DNA of 64,000 nt from Alloascoidea africana. Its lineage: Eukaryota > Ascomycota > Alloascoideomycetes > Alloascoideales > Alloascoideaceae. Shown here piece after piece: positions 1-12,536 of this stretch (its first letter is position 1; each line of letters starts with the position of its first letter). A program made the position numbers and the translations under genes. The stretch spans positions 744,001 to 808,000 of the forward strand of contig JAKTTT010000001.1 in the NCBI GenBank assembly GCA_030581615.1. Direction: 5' to 3'. The notes under the pieces are model-generated. The model was not told the DNA's origin. It saw only the letters and a list, made by a program, of their open reading frames with translations, and ran no database searches.

Positions 1-314
1 AACAGAAACAGTAGATCGAAAACGGGCTGGCGTTGGCCATCGCTTATCGGTCTACACTTTTGTATTCTCAATTGAGTTTACCAACTCTTTCTCTCAGAGA
101 CCAGTACTAGTAGTATCGGTGCTGTGCTGAGCTGAGCTGAGCTTGCCAGTTGTGTCCACTCGTTCATCCATCGGAGCCAAATCCTGTCTCGAGCATCAAT
201 CCTTGGTGACTTTTCCTCTTTTCTTTTCACAATTGTGCAAATCTCTTACTAGTCCCGCCATGGCTTAAAATTGTTTTTCCATAAAAAGTAGAAACTCACC
301 TTTAGAACCAGGAT

Positions 315-358
315 CTTTTCCCTTTTCCCTTTTCCCTTTTCGCTTTTTACCCTTTTCG
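315..358. repeat. pyrimidine tract of CCCTTTT-like units
   Basis: Tandem imperfect TTTTCCC units followed by CGCTTTTTACCC form a one-strand pyrimidine tract. It is a simple low-complexity repeat of a kind common in yeast promoters. No function is claimed. Confidence 0.7.
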
Positions 359-1062
359 CTCAACCTCTTGTCTTCTCTCCTATAGTCTGTGACACATAAG
401 CTCCTGTTCTTCCCACGAGGAAAATAAGAATATTATTCACGTAGATGTACTCTCCTGAAAAGTCCCTTGAAATATTAACATCAAGGAGCCTCGTAGATAC
501 AATGAACAAAATACCATGGGTGGAATTGAACAAAAAATCCTGTAAAAATAAACGGGATCTCCACTATCAAATACTCGGCTCTACCAACCAACCAACCAAT
601 ATATACATTTTTAATCCTTGTCATTAGGCCCTCCACTATCAGTCCAGTCACTCAACTCTTGTCATTATATTTTTTCAAAACTATTTATTTTTACTTATAC
701 TCCCTTTTTTTTTTGGCTCTCTCAGTAGAAGAAAAACAATAAATAATAAATATTTGACAAAAAATAAACGGGGTATAGTGTCAATATGGCTCATTGTCAA
801 GCGGGATTAGCTGGGGGAAGGCCAAAAAAAAAGAGCATTGATCTACCTATTTTGTCTTTTTCTCCACCGCTTAACAATTTTTTTCCCTTTAATTTCATTC
901 ATTTTCAATTTTTTCTTTTAGGTTTATTCCAATTCTCTCAACTTCTGCTTATGAACCTTTCCTAAATTCTACAAAAGATTGTAAATAAATGTGTGGCTTT
1001 TGTTCTTTTACTTTCTTTTTCTAATGGATGATGCTTAACAAGTCTGCACAAAGATTGTTGAT

Positions 1063-1078
1063 GATCGATCGATCGATC
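1063..1078. repeat. (GATC)4 microsatellite
   Basis: Four perfect GATC units lie in the gene-poor region. It is a simple repeat. Confidence 0.85.
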
Positions 1079-2051
1079 GTCACTGCATAGGGCTAAACTC
1101 AGTAAAAAGATTCGTCTTTTTCGTTTCATCATCATCGGCTGTTTCACAGGCCAAAAAGCAAAAAGCCGGTGGAAAAGTCTTCTCTTTCTATTGTATGTAT
1201 TTGTCTATCTTTCTATCTGCCTGACAGAACCTCCTCCCCTCCCTTCTCCATCCTTATTTTCATGACCACTGTGGTGTCTTTTATAGCTAGAAATTTGCCG
1301 CAGTCCTGTAATATTTTTTTTTTTAAGTATATCCCGGATTGCTGGAGGCCTGTAAACGTTCAAACAAAACCTCCTGCTGTGCTCCCCTGTGCTGATGCTC
1401 ACACACGAGAGAGTCTGCCGGAGTAAGCTACTCCTCCTCCATGTCTAATCCCAACTCCGACTCGCGATTGAGATTCAAATTCAAATTCAGATTCCAATAT
1501 CTAAACCTATCCACGCGGTTCTTAATGACCTCAAACAGACACCCCAGGGTTGATCTCCCGATCGTACAGCTCCAATCCGAACCGCCAGCGGTGTAGAAAA
1601 GCAAGAAGCTGTGTCTTTGCATCTTCTCACGCAAGACTCGATATTTCATTATCGTTAACGCCATCATCATCACCAAACCCTCGCCTTTCTAACTTTTCTC
1701 TTTTTTGTTCTGCTCTCTTACCCTTTTGTCAAAAGTACGGGTTTCCCGGCTCCTGAATCGGGATTTCTCCAAACAAGCAAAAAAACCGAAACACTTCAAA
1801 AATTATGTATCCTGTAATAAATCGGAGAAATAGAAGCTTGGGACATTCGAAATTCGATGCAAAGATATCTAATCTGCTGCGAGACCAGTATAGATTAATA
1901 CTCCAGATTTTACACACCTTTTTTTTTTTTAATGGTTGTGTTATGAGAATCGCCTCGGGAATTTTCTTTGCCTTTGCTTATGTTTATGCTCTTCTCCAGC
2001 ATAAGCAAAAGCAGAGCGACAGTCCCTATCCATTCTTGTTCTTTCCCTCCT

Positions 2052-2079
<28 letters not shown>
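2052..2079. repeat. (AATC)7 microsatellite
   Basis: Seven perfect AATC units. It is a simple repeat that is probably length-polymorphic. Confidence 0.9.
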
Positions 2080-2082
<3 letters not shown>

Positions 2083-2340
2083 ATCAACCCAACACGTTCG
2101 TTCCCCTTAATGACTATGCTACGCACCCGATTAAAAAAGCCGCTTTTCCACTTAACACATCTAAACACTCTTTTAATTTCCTTGCTTCTTGCTTCTTTAC
2201 TTTTGCATTTTTAATACGGTTAATCATACTCCTTCAAGATTTTTGAAATCTTCAATGTGCTCATACACTTTTGATCAAACCGCTTGGCTTATCTCTTGCC
2301 TTCCCCATTCAGTTACATGTTCCATCTTTTGATTTTTTGG

Positions 2341-2368
2341 AAAAAAAAAAAAAAAAAAAAAAAAAAAA
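2341..2368. repeat. A28 homopolymer
   Basis: A run of 28 adenines. No retroposed gene or target-site duplication is visible beside it, so I read it as slippage. A sequencing length error is also possible. Confidence 0.9.
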
Positions 2369-4539
2369 CACTGGATTTGATAACTTGCAGAGCCAAGACG
2401 TCTACACTGGAAAGAAAAATGAGTTTTTGAAAATTCAACATACTTTTTTTGTATATTGTGCTTTTCTGTGTTCTAATATATCAATCCTCTTCAACTAAAA
2501 ACGAGTTCGATATGACCATGAAGAGGAAACAATTGGAACAGATGAGAATGAATGGTGAATTTCAAAACTAATCCTCCCTTTTTTTTACATGGAAAACCAT
2601 AGAGAATGTTGAAAAGGTTTTTTTTAGATTTTTCTGCAGCATGGCGTTTCAAAGTATAGAGATAAAGAAAATTGAAGATGTCATATGCATAGATGCATTT
2701 TGCAGTTGTGTTTTTCTCATCACACAACACCAAAAAAAAAAAAACGAAACATAAACAAATTGATCATCAAAAGGTGTTGATATCAGAATTGTTCATTTTA
2801 TAGCTGTTCTGTTATTACTGTCATATTCTATCTTATCGTTCATGCGGAAAGAAGACCAAATCCAAAAGATTTTGAGCGCATACTCCTTCCACTTTCTTCC
2901 TTGGCTTCCCAGGATCTGCCATGTTTCAGGAGTTAATTGCATCTGTTTGCCAGGGTAAATGATGACTTCACAAAAAAAATATAGAGCATGGTGTTAAAGC
3001 TTTATGTTTGGTCTTCTGAGTTTCCTTGTTCTACCCTAATTAATTAACCGATACTTTTGATTAATTAATGCTATGAAGTTTGGAAAACGTACACTAATGA
3101 GTTCTTATATGGGAAAATAAGGAACAAAAATGCAAAATGTTTAGGCACTGTATATTGCATTGTGTCTGGCCCCTTGGCTGCTAGTGCGCTTAAAGGAAGA
3201 TAGAAGCATCAACTCCTAAAATTCTTGTTTTTATGGAAGCTTTTATTCCCTTGGACATATCGGTTTGCCTAATATTATCATTCTCAAAACGGTTTTATTC
3301 ATTTTGATGGAGGAATGGGAATGAAGGGATGCGAATGTAACTCATGTAAGCGAAGGGCGTGGGTGAACAAAAACACCTTCCTGTAGTGCGATACTCCAAA
3401 CTAAGAAAGCGTGCCTGGATTCAAATCCTTCTATTTTTTTTTTTTTTTGTCTTTTCCTTCTTTATGTCCATGTTTTATTCTGAAAAAATGTTGTTTATTT
3501 TGAAACTTGGAGGTTTGAATTTGAGTCCAAACCCCGTTACAAAATGGACCAGATACCTTGCCTTGTTCCCCTTTTGTATTGAGTATGGAAAATTATTATT
3601 ATTATTCTAAGCTTATTAAGTTCCCATTTTTTCAGAAAAGGTTTTGAAAGAAACCGTTATTTATTAGTTGAGTTAGTGACTTGAGACTTAAAATGTTACA
3701 AGCAAAAAAAAATTAAGGTACGGTTGTAGTGGTGGTTTGGTGGGGGATGGAGGTGAAGATCAGAATGCTAAGGAAGAGAAGAAAGGTCACGCACCAACAA
3801 ACGAATGAACGAGTGGTGAGGATTACAAGCTAAGCACAGCCTAGTCTCCAAGTTGAATGTTGTTAGTTCTAGTGTATACATAGCATTTTTGTTTTGCCTG
3901 TTATAAGTATCAATGTGAAGACACTTTATAGCCTTATTTGTTTTACTTCTTCCTGGATCATCGACCACACAAGCATTAGGGTAAAAAGGTATGACCAATC
4001 ACCTCCAATGTGCTCTGTGTTTTGGGTTTTGTTTTCTGAGCAAGCTGTTAGTAGTAAAGAGTTTACACTTCGAACCGTTATAAAATATCAATTCGTATAG
4101 ATTTTTAGATCTTAAGGACTGATTGACGGACGGCCTTTGACCTTGCCAATTCGTCTTCGGCGATTTTATTTAACCGTCGACTCATGTATTTATTTATTTA
4201 AGACCAACACAAACGCAGACCCATTTATGGATGGAACCAGTATAGCTCGATTAAATGATGATTTTGTCTTTTCTCTTTTTGGAGTTTCTTATCTAGGAAC
4301 AGATCCATCCCAATTGAGACTCCAACTTCCCCTTTTTTTTTCTTGTTGCTTTTTTATAATTTTTTTTCTGAGTATGATTATGAATGGGGCTAGTATTCTG
4401 TCCATATACACGTATTGGCCTATTTCTACAGTTGATTGAAACAACCGGCGCCCACCCAGTACTAATCATTCAATTGCCAATCAGACGCGACACAAATGAT
4501 AGGAGACAAAGACGAGAACGATGAAAGATCCTACCTGGA

Positions 4540-5130
4540 CATATTATTCTACCACCGAACTGATTCTGGCGGGAAATGAACGCTCGCGAGAAGCCTTTAG
4601 CGATCCCAATGCCTCTCTCCCACTGGCTCCAGCTCTCTCTAGCTCCATACTCTTACCTTACCACCTGCCTGGGAGAGGGGAACTTTATTGTTCAGCGGTT
4701 ATGAGCTATCGGCACTCTCCAAAAGCTCAATAGCACAAAACTGCTAGCTGGCCAGCAGAAGCCAATTCGCCTCGCATACTTCGGTATACTTTAATTTTGC
4801 TGGCGATCGCTTTATTACATCACGCCAGGCTCCTGCCTTTGTCATGTTCCGCGGGTGTGGGCCATGAGATGAACAGCCGCCAGCACCAGGAACCAGTCCA
4901 AGTCTCTTGTCCACATCCACCACCACGGGCCCCGTCACAGCGAGGTCCAACAAACGTAGATTGCCAACACCTCCTGAGCAAAAGCCCTCTTCGGATTAAA
5001 ACAGCGTTGGGGGTGAAGATCACAGGTTCATGTACAATACGAGCAAATGAACATGAATTCGAGCTCCAGGCAGGTGTGCAGCTCCCTTAATCCTGCTCTT
5101 GCTCTTCCTCTTGACCTTGTCCTGGACATG
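4540..5130. other. GC-rich island inside the gene desert
   Basis: Base composition jumps here: I count 34 G+C in the 60 bases 4861-4920 against 16 in 8881-8940. Short open frames exist on both strands (about 4797-5090 forward, 4744-5023 reverse), but their translations look random. It may be a decayed gene, a non-coding RNA exon or a recombination-shaped patch. Confidence 0.4.
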
Positions 5131-8100
5131 ATCAAAATCAAAAATGCTGTTTTGCGCTTCCGCTTGGCAGCTCGGAAGTGGCTCCGGAATACCTCACGTC
5201 CATAATAAAAGAAAAATGTCCCTCCAGCACTCAATCCATCGCAAACCTGTAAATTAAATACACAGAACCTTCGATAATAAAATCACTTTGAAAATATCCC
5301 CAGAAAAGAAACAAAAATACCCAATTCAATATCCGGTTCTATTTTTTTAGCAGGAGAGAGAATATCGCATCTATCAGATTAGGTTTCGAGTTCGACAACA
5401 CACCAGGCTCTAGATTTTTAATTATATCCCAGGTCTCTTTCGGTTCGGTCCTCGTCATCATTATCATTATCTTCATCATTCATACTGGGCCCCGCTCTCA
5501 CCCCCGTCAACTTTTACAACACTCCCGAGCAAAACCGTTACGCATGGAAGGGAATGGACAGTAATTTTAAAGCTTCTGTTTGAATATTTTAAATGCCCTA
5601 TAATAGTAACACAACAAAACTTGTAAATACTAAACACTGAAAGAAGAATAAAAAATAGGGGTGAAGGGAAAATACAAATCATGTTGAGCATCATCAACAA
5701 ACAATAAAAAAGATCGTTCGTTTTTTTTCTTTTTTTTTTTCTTCTTAGATTGATATCTGGCCTGCCCATTGAGAGCATCGAATCATCACATACTTTAGAA
5801 AAGCCCCCCATCGTTATATTCGCAAAGGATTAAATATCTTCCACTATTTTAATCACCTGTCGTTCTCTAAACCAAACAAAAAACGACACGGAGCTAGACA
5901 AATAAAAAAACGAAAATCGCTGTCGCTTTTCTCAACCCCAAGGATGACGAGACAAAAGAATTGGAAAAAGTTTATGTTGAAGCCCCATGAGGAGATGGCT
6001 CTCTGTGATCCATTTTCTTTATTCTGATCGATTATTATATCCGCCAAGTCATGTCATGTGTTCAATACTCGTCGTAATAAAGCATAGGAGAGATGGGGAG
6101 AGAAATGGTACATCTAACTAAACTTGTAACTAACTGATCCAGACTGAATCTAAACTCTGTTATACCAATAATTATCTTAGTTGAAGGTTTTCCCAGATAT
6201 TTGTAGAAAATAGTGATAAAGTGCTCCTCCATTATGTACTCTTCCACATGCACAAATGGATCAAAACCACCATTTCGGTCCATTCCTATTGTTATTTGTC
6301 TCAGTAATCTCAACATCGACCTGACTTGACAACCAGAAACAGTAAATAAGTCGTGATTGGGTTCACAAGCCAAAAGGGCAAAAAACAAAGAAAATGATAG
6401 TCATGAAACTTTTAATCCCTAGGAACAGAATTGCCACATTTAATAACAACTATATATCTAGCTTCCGTCCGAAAATCTCTGAAGCAGAGATAAGCCATGA
6501 TTCAGGTGTGGCAACTGAAATCCGTGATTACAATTACTTCTTGTTTTTGATCGTTTTGAAATGATCTATGCCGTCTTGTTTTAACAACCTTTTCTCTTAT
6601 ATTTTTCCCTTTTTTCATTTGCCCATCAACAGATCCTCTTATGGCACGTCATCTTCTCAAAACGGGAAAGTTCCGTTTCTCCAAATGTTTCACTATAGAG
6701 GACAATTTTCCCTGTTTCAAAACCAGTTTGATTTCCGGTTCCAAAGACGTTTCGGCTTCACAAAATGATCCAACTTTTTTCAAGTTATCCGACAAAAAGG
6801 AATAATAGTAATATTAAATATATGTGGTGGTTTTTACTGTTTGCCTCAATTTCAAGTTTTAACATGTAATGCTTTTCTAATCTGAATATTCTACATAGCG
6901 CCTATATCTTCCAATTGAACAAATGTAGTAAAATATCCAAAAGTTTGATCTTCATCCTGAACACCGCTTAATTAAATACATAGTGCTCAAACTCTCAGAT
7001 TTTTACGGAGTAGTGCCTGATGATCTTGTTCAATTCTGTCATGCTGACAGAGAAAGCAAGAGAAACAAGGTTTGCGTAACCCGGAATTAGAATGTTGAAA
7101 AGTTAAGGCGGGTAACAGATGTCACCCAAGGTAAGTTTTCTTCCTTGCATTATGGTGCCTAGACTATTATTCAACAGCAAGTCCATCATGTACATTTCTG
7201 TCAAAAAGGATTGTTATTCCCCTTAATGGGAAAAGTGGGGGAATTAGCTACCTATCTAGCTTGTTTGGATTGTTTTTTATGGAGATAGAGGGAAGAATCT
7301 CTTTATCTTTGCCCAACAAGCAAGAATCATCTGTGGATGGACACAAAAAGGCGTTGTTTCAATGCAGCCTAACTTTTTGTGCCTCTTCAACTTCGAGTCG
7401 AAATATACTGTGTATTTAGCAAGCTATTACTACCAAGCTAGTTCTGATTGTAATGAAACGGTACTTGGACATATTTTTCAATTTTAGTCCATGTTGGTGC
7501 ATTACACAAAAAAACAAACCAGAATTGAAAGGTAGGAATATTCTAAAGAACGGCTATTTTTTTTTTCCATTCATGCTTTGAGTCTCCCACTGATGCTCTG
7601 CTTTCGGGATATATTGTATTTTTAAGTTTTTTCGAATCTAATTGTGGCGGTAGAATAAGCGATTTGTCAAGAATACCCCCTCCTTCTCCCCCCCTCTTCA
7701 TTACCATATCGAAAAACACAAGACCTCTCGATTTCGTAAAAAAAGACAATGGCTTCAAGGGTCTTTTTAATCCACAGCAATTTTATGCTTGTTTTTGGCC
7801 TTGTGTATTGTGAATAAGATAAGATTGTTGGGGTCAAATTGTTAAACTCTAGAACAAGTATACGGAGTAGGGATCATCCGGAAAAATGAAATTGATAAAT
7901 CGACGATTGGTTCGTGATTTTGTGTGATCAAATAACTAGTCGCTGTGGCTGACTATACTCTTCTGTGCATTTCTACAAATCCTATTCCATATCCTGGCTT
8001 GTCAATGGGAATATGACGAAAGAACTGTGAATCCAAATCATCTGGATCATTTATTATTAATGGGTGCTTTTGCCATATAAATTTTAAAGAGCAGTATTGT

Positions 8101-9029
8101 ATGCACACGCAGTGAAATTGGACCTGACTTTTACACTCCCGATGATCTCGAATGGTGATATTCCACCTTGAATAATGCAAAGATCAGATGTCAGAGTCTG
8201 CTATGCGTTCCTAAAGCGAATGGGACTTTCACTTTTTTTCAAATAGAGGATCAAAATCCAAGATATCAAGGCAGGAGAAAAAACATGTTTGTCTGTACAA
8301 GTGCATTCTTGCGCTTTTTATTTCAAATCATCCTTTACTTTTCAAAGAGTCTTACATTGTAAACTCAAAGATTGATTCAAAGGTTCTGTATTACTGGCTA
8401 TAAATTCAACAATGCAAATAATAATGTTACAAATTTGTACAACGAATAAATTCTGTCAAGTTGTTCCCTTTATTACAATGCCACCATTTTTTTTAGATAA
8501 GATCAATGGAGTAGTTCGTAAAGAGAAAAAAAAGAAAGACCGTAATGCAGGTAAATTATTCCCGTATTGGTACATTCCCTATATAAGAATTTGAAAGACT
8601 AAATCTAGCCATGAAGGTGTCAACATTAAATACGACCCCTTTTCCTCATCACTTGCCATCATCAATTTGCTAAGCTTCCGTGGTACACATATACACATAA
8701 ACAATACTAATAGTTCAATATATTGAACAATCTTTTTGTTTGAACTCTTCCATTTACGTTCTAGAATTGCTCGGCGAAGTTTCTAAAGGCATCAAATTGT
8801 TTATTTTGATGGTTTTCTAATCAAGCTTATTTTGTGCTTGGTTACGTTGCCCTTACCCCTTTGTAGACTATTTGTGTAACTGCATTCATACTAATTTGAA
8901 AAAAATTGAGGATCAGACAAAAGGAATGAATTATATCTTGATCAGAAAAATGAAATCATAATTCTCATATCAAAAACGTTCAAAACAAAAAAGAAATTGC
9001 AAACTGTTAATTACTAGTACTTTTACTGC

Positions 9030-10889
9030 TCAACCTTTTAGAACCTTCCATACCTTGCCCCAAGGTGTCAATTTTCTACCGTCTGCCTTATTTTTAGAAG
9101 TGTCTACAGAAGACAACTCAGCGTCATCAAAACTCTGCTTATCTTCCAATTTTCTATCCTTTAAGACCATTGCAGCTGCAATATTTAAAACACAGAAAGC
9201 AAGACCGACAATAAGCAAGATTTTCTGAACGTGTCGGTACGCTTCAACGAGTGCCTTTCGTTCTGGAGAATCCCAAGTGTAGAAGAAAATAAACTGAAAT
9301 GGTGAACCAAACGCCAGTTCATCCAATGGTGGTTGTAGCCTTTTCGATATTTCATCAGGTAAAAGCTGGGTCCAAATGGCTCCTGCAACAGTTGCTCCAA
9401 CGGCACCACCAATTCTGTAAAAAGTGTAGGTAAGACCGGTTATAGTAGCCATGTGCTCATGCTTAGTTAGAGCTTGAATTGAAGCTTGATTTGGCGATGT
9501 GAAAAATCCTGTTCCAATTCCTAACAAAACCATACTACCAATGACTCCATCGTGCGAAGCTTCACCCGTTCGGTACCGGATCATGAGACCAAATCCAACC
9601 AGCCAAAGTGTTGTGCCGAAAATAATAAACGGTTTCAACCTTCTTACCTTTGTCACAACAAGTCCCAAAAAGAACAGTACAATGACAGAGACAAATCCAG
9701 GTAAGGAGTTGATTCTGGTAGCTGATTTGACCGATTCATTCATTGCAACCACCAAAACTGTGAAAAAATACGATCCATACATGAAATAGATGTAGTTGAT
9801 TAAAAAAGAGATTGTGAGTGATCCCCATACACTCAAGTTTTTCAGTAAATGATAAGGGAAAATTGGATAAGGACTGTATTTCTCCCAAATAATAAACGCC
9901 GGGAAAAAGGGTGCTCCAATTGCCAATGGAACAATGATTTTTGCCTTTTTCCACTCTGATGAAAGACCACCGGCAAGAGTAAACGGTGTAAGGAAAAAGG
10001 CCAAAAACGCAACGAGCAAAAAGATTCCAATAGTGTCCAATTCCCAAAACAAATCAGTGAGATAGGTTTTCCAGCTGAGCTGCTTTTGTAGGTTGACTCT
10101 TTCTCTAATTTCGTCCCATTCACCAGTTTTCTTAGCCCTCCTCTTCATTTCATACAAACATCCGAGAACAGGTAAAGAGGCCACAACAATGATGATCCCC
10201 CACATTCCTATTCCCCATCGCCAATCTTCTCCAATCGCATCTGTGACATCTCCAGAAATCCATGTATTGATGATATATGGAAGCCCAATAATACTTGTAC
10301 CAAGAACCCTATAATTCAACAAAGAAAGATCTCCAATGATGATGGCAACAAGCAAAGTGATTCCTGTAAAACCGAGTTGGTAGAAGATTGATCCTGCTGC
10401 ATAAAGTTGGATATTATCTGCCTGAGTCGTGATAATCGTTCCAATGACGTAGAACAGAAGAGAAATCAAATAAACTTCTACTCTCCCAGCTGTGTCAGAC
10501 AATCTTGAGTAAATTGGCTGGGCAGCAGCAGAAAACACAGATTGGAGGACATAGATAGTAGACATGAGAGAATGCTGCTGATAGGAGCTTGTTGCAAAAG
10601 CTGTATACACCCATCTGGTACTAGAGTCCAAACTGTAGGCATAAGCCAAAAGGAAGAGGGAAAAGTAGAGAAAGACTATGCCTTTTTTCCCTAATTGTTT
10701 GGATTGAATTTCAATCTTTCTCACACCGATAAATTTCTTCTCCTCATATCTTCTTTGTGAAGCAGTAAGCTCGGGCTTTTCTGGTGTTACTTCAGAGGGT
10801 GACAACACCTTATTAGGGAGAGAACTAGTGGAGGAAGAATTTGCCTTCTCCGACAGAGTTGGCTTGTCAATAGGTGTAGCAGATGACAT
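9030..10889 (-). CDS. siderophore-iron transporter, MFS (ARN/SIT1 family)
   Basis: A 619-residue intronless polytopic membrane protein. A hydrophilic N-terminus of about 75 residues, rich in Ser and Pro, precedes a long series of hydrophobic segments. The first reads LYFSLFLLAYAYSLDSSTRW, which is typical of the 14-segment ARN/Sit1/Taf1 ferrichrome-type permeases. The MFS loop 2-3 motif is seen as YSRLSDTAGRVEVY. The long loop before the last segment (FIFFYTWDSPERKALVEAYRHVQKIL) is also typical of the family. Members import Fe(III)-siderophores by proton symport at the plasma membrane or endosome; the exact siderophore cannot be read. The gene is divergent from the IRC20-like gene across 1.65 kb. 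Two TATA elements lie about 75-90 bp upstream of the ATG. Length is usual for the family. Confidence 0.88.
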   Translation of the reverse strand: MSSATPIDKPTLSEKANSSSTSSLPNKVLSPSEVTPEKPELTASQRRYEEKKFIGVRKIEIQSKQLGKKGIVFLYFSLFLLAYAYSLDSSTRWVYTAFATSSYQQHSLMSTIYVLQSVFSAAAQPIYSRLSDTAGRVEVYLISLLFYVIGTIITTQADNIQLYAAGSIFYQLGFTGITLLVAIIIGDLSLLNYRVLGTSIIGLPYIINTWISGDVTDAIGEDWRWGIGMWGIIIVVASLPVLGCLYEMKRRAKKTGEWDEIRERVNLQKQLSWKTYLTDLFWELDTIGIFLLVAFLAFFLTPFTLAGGLSSEWKKAKIIVPLAIGAPFFPAFIIWEKYSPYPIFPYHLLKNLSVWGSLTISFLINYIYFMYGSYFFTVLVVAMNESVKSATRINSLPGFVSVIVLFFLGLVVTKVRRLKPFIIFGTTLWLVGFGLMIRYRTGEASHDGVIGSMVLLGIGTGFFTSPNQASIQALTKHEHMATITGLTYTFYRIGGAVGATVAGAIWTQLLPDEISKRLQPPLDELAFGSPFQFIFFYTWDSPERKALVEAYRHVQKILLIVGLAFCVLNIAAAMVLKDRKLEDKQSFDDAELSSVDTSKNKADGRKLTPWGKVWKVLKG

Positions 10890-10963
10890 TGCACTTTCTT
10901 TGTATTATTACTATTACCTTTTCCCTCTTCACTCCCCAGAGTCTTTACGAGGATACTTGGATA

Positions 10964-10978
10964 TTTATACTCTTTATA
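10964..10978 (-). promoter_or_regulatory. two TATA elements of the siderophore permease
   Basis: On the reverse strand two TATAAA sequences (10973-10978 and 10964-10969) lie 75-90 bp upstream of the start codon at 10889. The position suits an inducible yeast core promoter. I found no convincing iron-GATA (ATCWGATAA) site close by. Confidence 0.5.
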
Positions 10979-12478
10979 AATTCAACCGTCCAGAAAATTT
11001 TCAACAGAAATGAAAAAAAGTAGATTTATTTGCTACATATTCCTAACGATACATTAATAAAGTGTTAGCCAAGAAACGGAAATTCTATTTAACCCTGCTT
11101 TTGAACCGCTTTGGCTTCTGACCTCCATTGAACATTACTGATAGTATTCAGAGCTTATTCGGACACAACCGAAAAAACGTTTGAAGAATTCACGGAGATA
11201 ATTTGACAGACTAGTATTTCCATTGTTTAATTTGTACGTTTTCTGTTTCAAATTCATATAGGAAGAAATGGTTTGGGAGGAGATTCTAATCCTCAAATTG
11301 TCAATTTGCATGACGCAGGGAACAAATTCAACCAATAAAAACTGCTCATCTAGATCAAGATCTTTTAGATGTCCGCTTATCGATTTCATCACAAGACCCT
11401 TGCTTCGCTACTCCGTTAATTTGTGTTCTTGGTCATGGACCTGAGTTAATGTTGTTAAACGTTCTTTTATCGCCCGATCCGCTTTTACATAAAGTCTCCT
11501 TCAAAATGGCTCATAGGAAAACTTTGCTGACAAATTTGATTGCTACCAACAATCTATATGAAACCCTTGTAACTTTTATGTTATTAAGCAAAGGCAAGAG
11601 AGGGACAAAAGGAAGCCGTTCAAACGAAATCCCGTGCCGAGTTAAAAAGTTAAGCTTAACGTAGACATCCTTTAACTCGCTCTGGTTGTTAATTTCTCAA
11701 TGCTCTACAAGCCCACTATTCTGAAGAGAAACTGTAACTGGGTTCCTACACAACACATGGCCAGGGGCTCAGGTACCTGTATACCATAGCCATAAAGTGC
11801 CGAGCTTCCTCCACCAAACAGGAACAAATAATTTTCAACCCCAGAAAGTGCGCACTTTCATCTAAACATATAGTTCTTGTACTCATGAAATGATCCCACG
11901 AGGAAAACTCCAATAGTAATGAAAAACAAAGTACCAAAAAGTCTTGGCCGACAAATCCTATTCCTCTTTTTTTAAAGCGGAATTGTCACATGAAGGAGTA
12001 AATGAGGATGTGTAGGTGCTTGGCGTTTTTACAGCAATCCTTGGTTCAAGACAAATAAATGGCATTCCTCTCATTGTCGGACTGATCGTTAAGAATGTGA
12101 TGATTACACCTCTGAGCCCCCACTCTCTTTTTTTATCCAGCTAATGCTCAGGTAATAACCGCCTCTTCTTGGCTAAGTATGGCGGAGGCTTTTGCCGCTT
12201 CTACTTTTATAATTTCAACAACGCTTACCATCATACTTAGCAGTACGAGTAAACAGAATCTGCCATCCCTAAGGACTCGATAGTATAGAATCTATCCAGT
12301 TGATTACTGGGGCCTTCAGTATAGACAAGTAACCTGCCCTCATCGCTCCAACATCCCACCCAAACTACTACAAATGTGATCTAATATACGCACTTAGAGT
12401 ACATTACGTCACGGTATTATTAGTCGAAACCCCAATATGTTGAAAGTACAGCAGGCTCATCTGCCCCCACCCAACGGC

Positions 12479-12485
12479 TATAAAA
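12479..12485 (+). promoter_or_regulatory. TATA box of the IRC20-like gene
   Basis: TATAAAA 52 bp before the ATG at 12537. Confidence 0.45.
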
Positions 12486-12536
12486 CTGCTTATAACCTTT
12501 AATGTTATTTCTGATTACTGACAGTTACCTATAGAA

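Larger units (their letters stand above)
1..9029. other. 9-kb gene-poor region
   Basis: No open frame here exceeds about 110 codons, and none translates to anything I recognise. The sequence is AT-rich with many homopolymer runs and microsatellites (listed separately) and one GC-rich island near 4540-5130. The siderophore permease on the right ends at 9030, so the region is its downstream flank plus whatever lies left of the window. It could be a very long promoter of a gene beyond the left edge, a non-coding RNA locus, or a regional centromere. Nothing in the sequence decides between these. No LTR, transposase or tRNA was seen. Confidence 0.7.
10890..12536. other. divergent promoter region, siderophore permease / IRC20
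   Basis: 1.65 kb shared upstream of two genes pointing outwards. Short open frames (11135-11392 reverse, 11449-11664 forward) have no recognisable product. Apart from the TATA elements listed I see no gene or repeat. Confidence 0.6.

Noticed and set aside
5476-5811. 111-codon reverse frame in the gene desert
   Set aside because: Translation is rich in Lys/Phe runs from homopolymers, has no family resemblance and no start context. Likely random.
6062-6388. 108-codon reverse frame in the gene desert
   Set aside because: The composition is not absurd, but there is no recognisable motif and no supporting splice or promoter signal.
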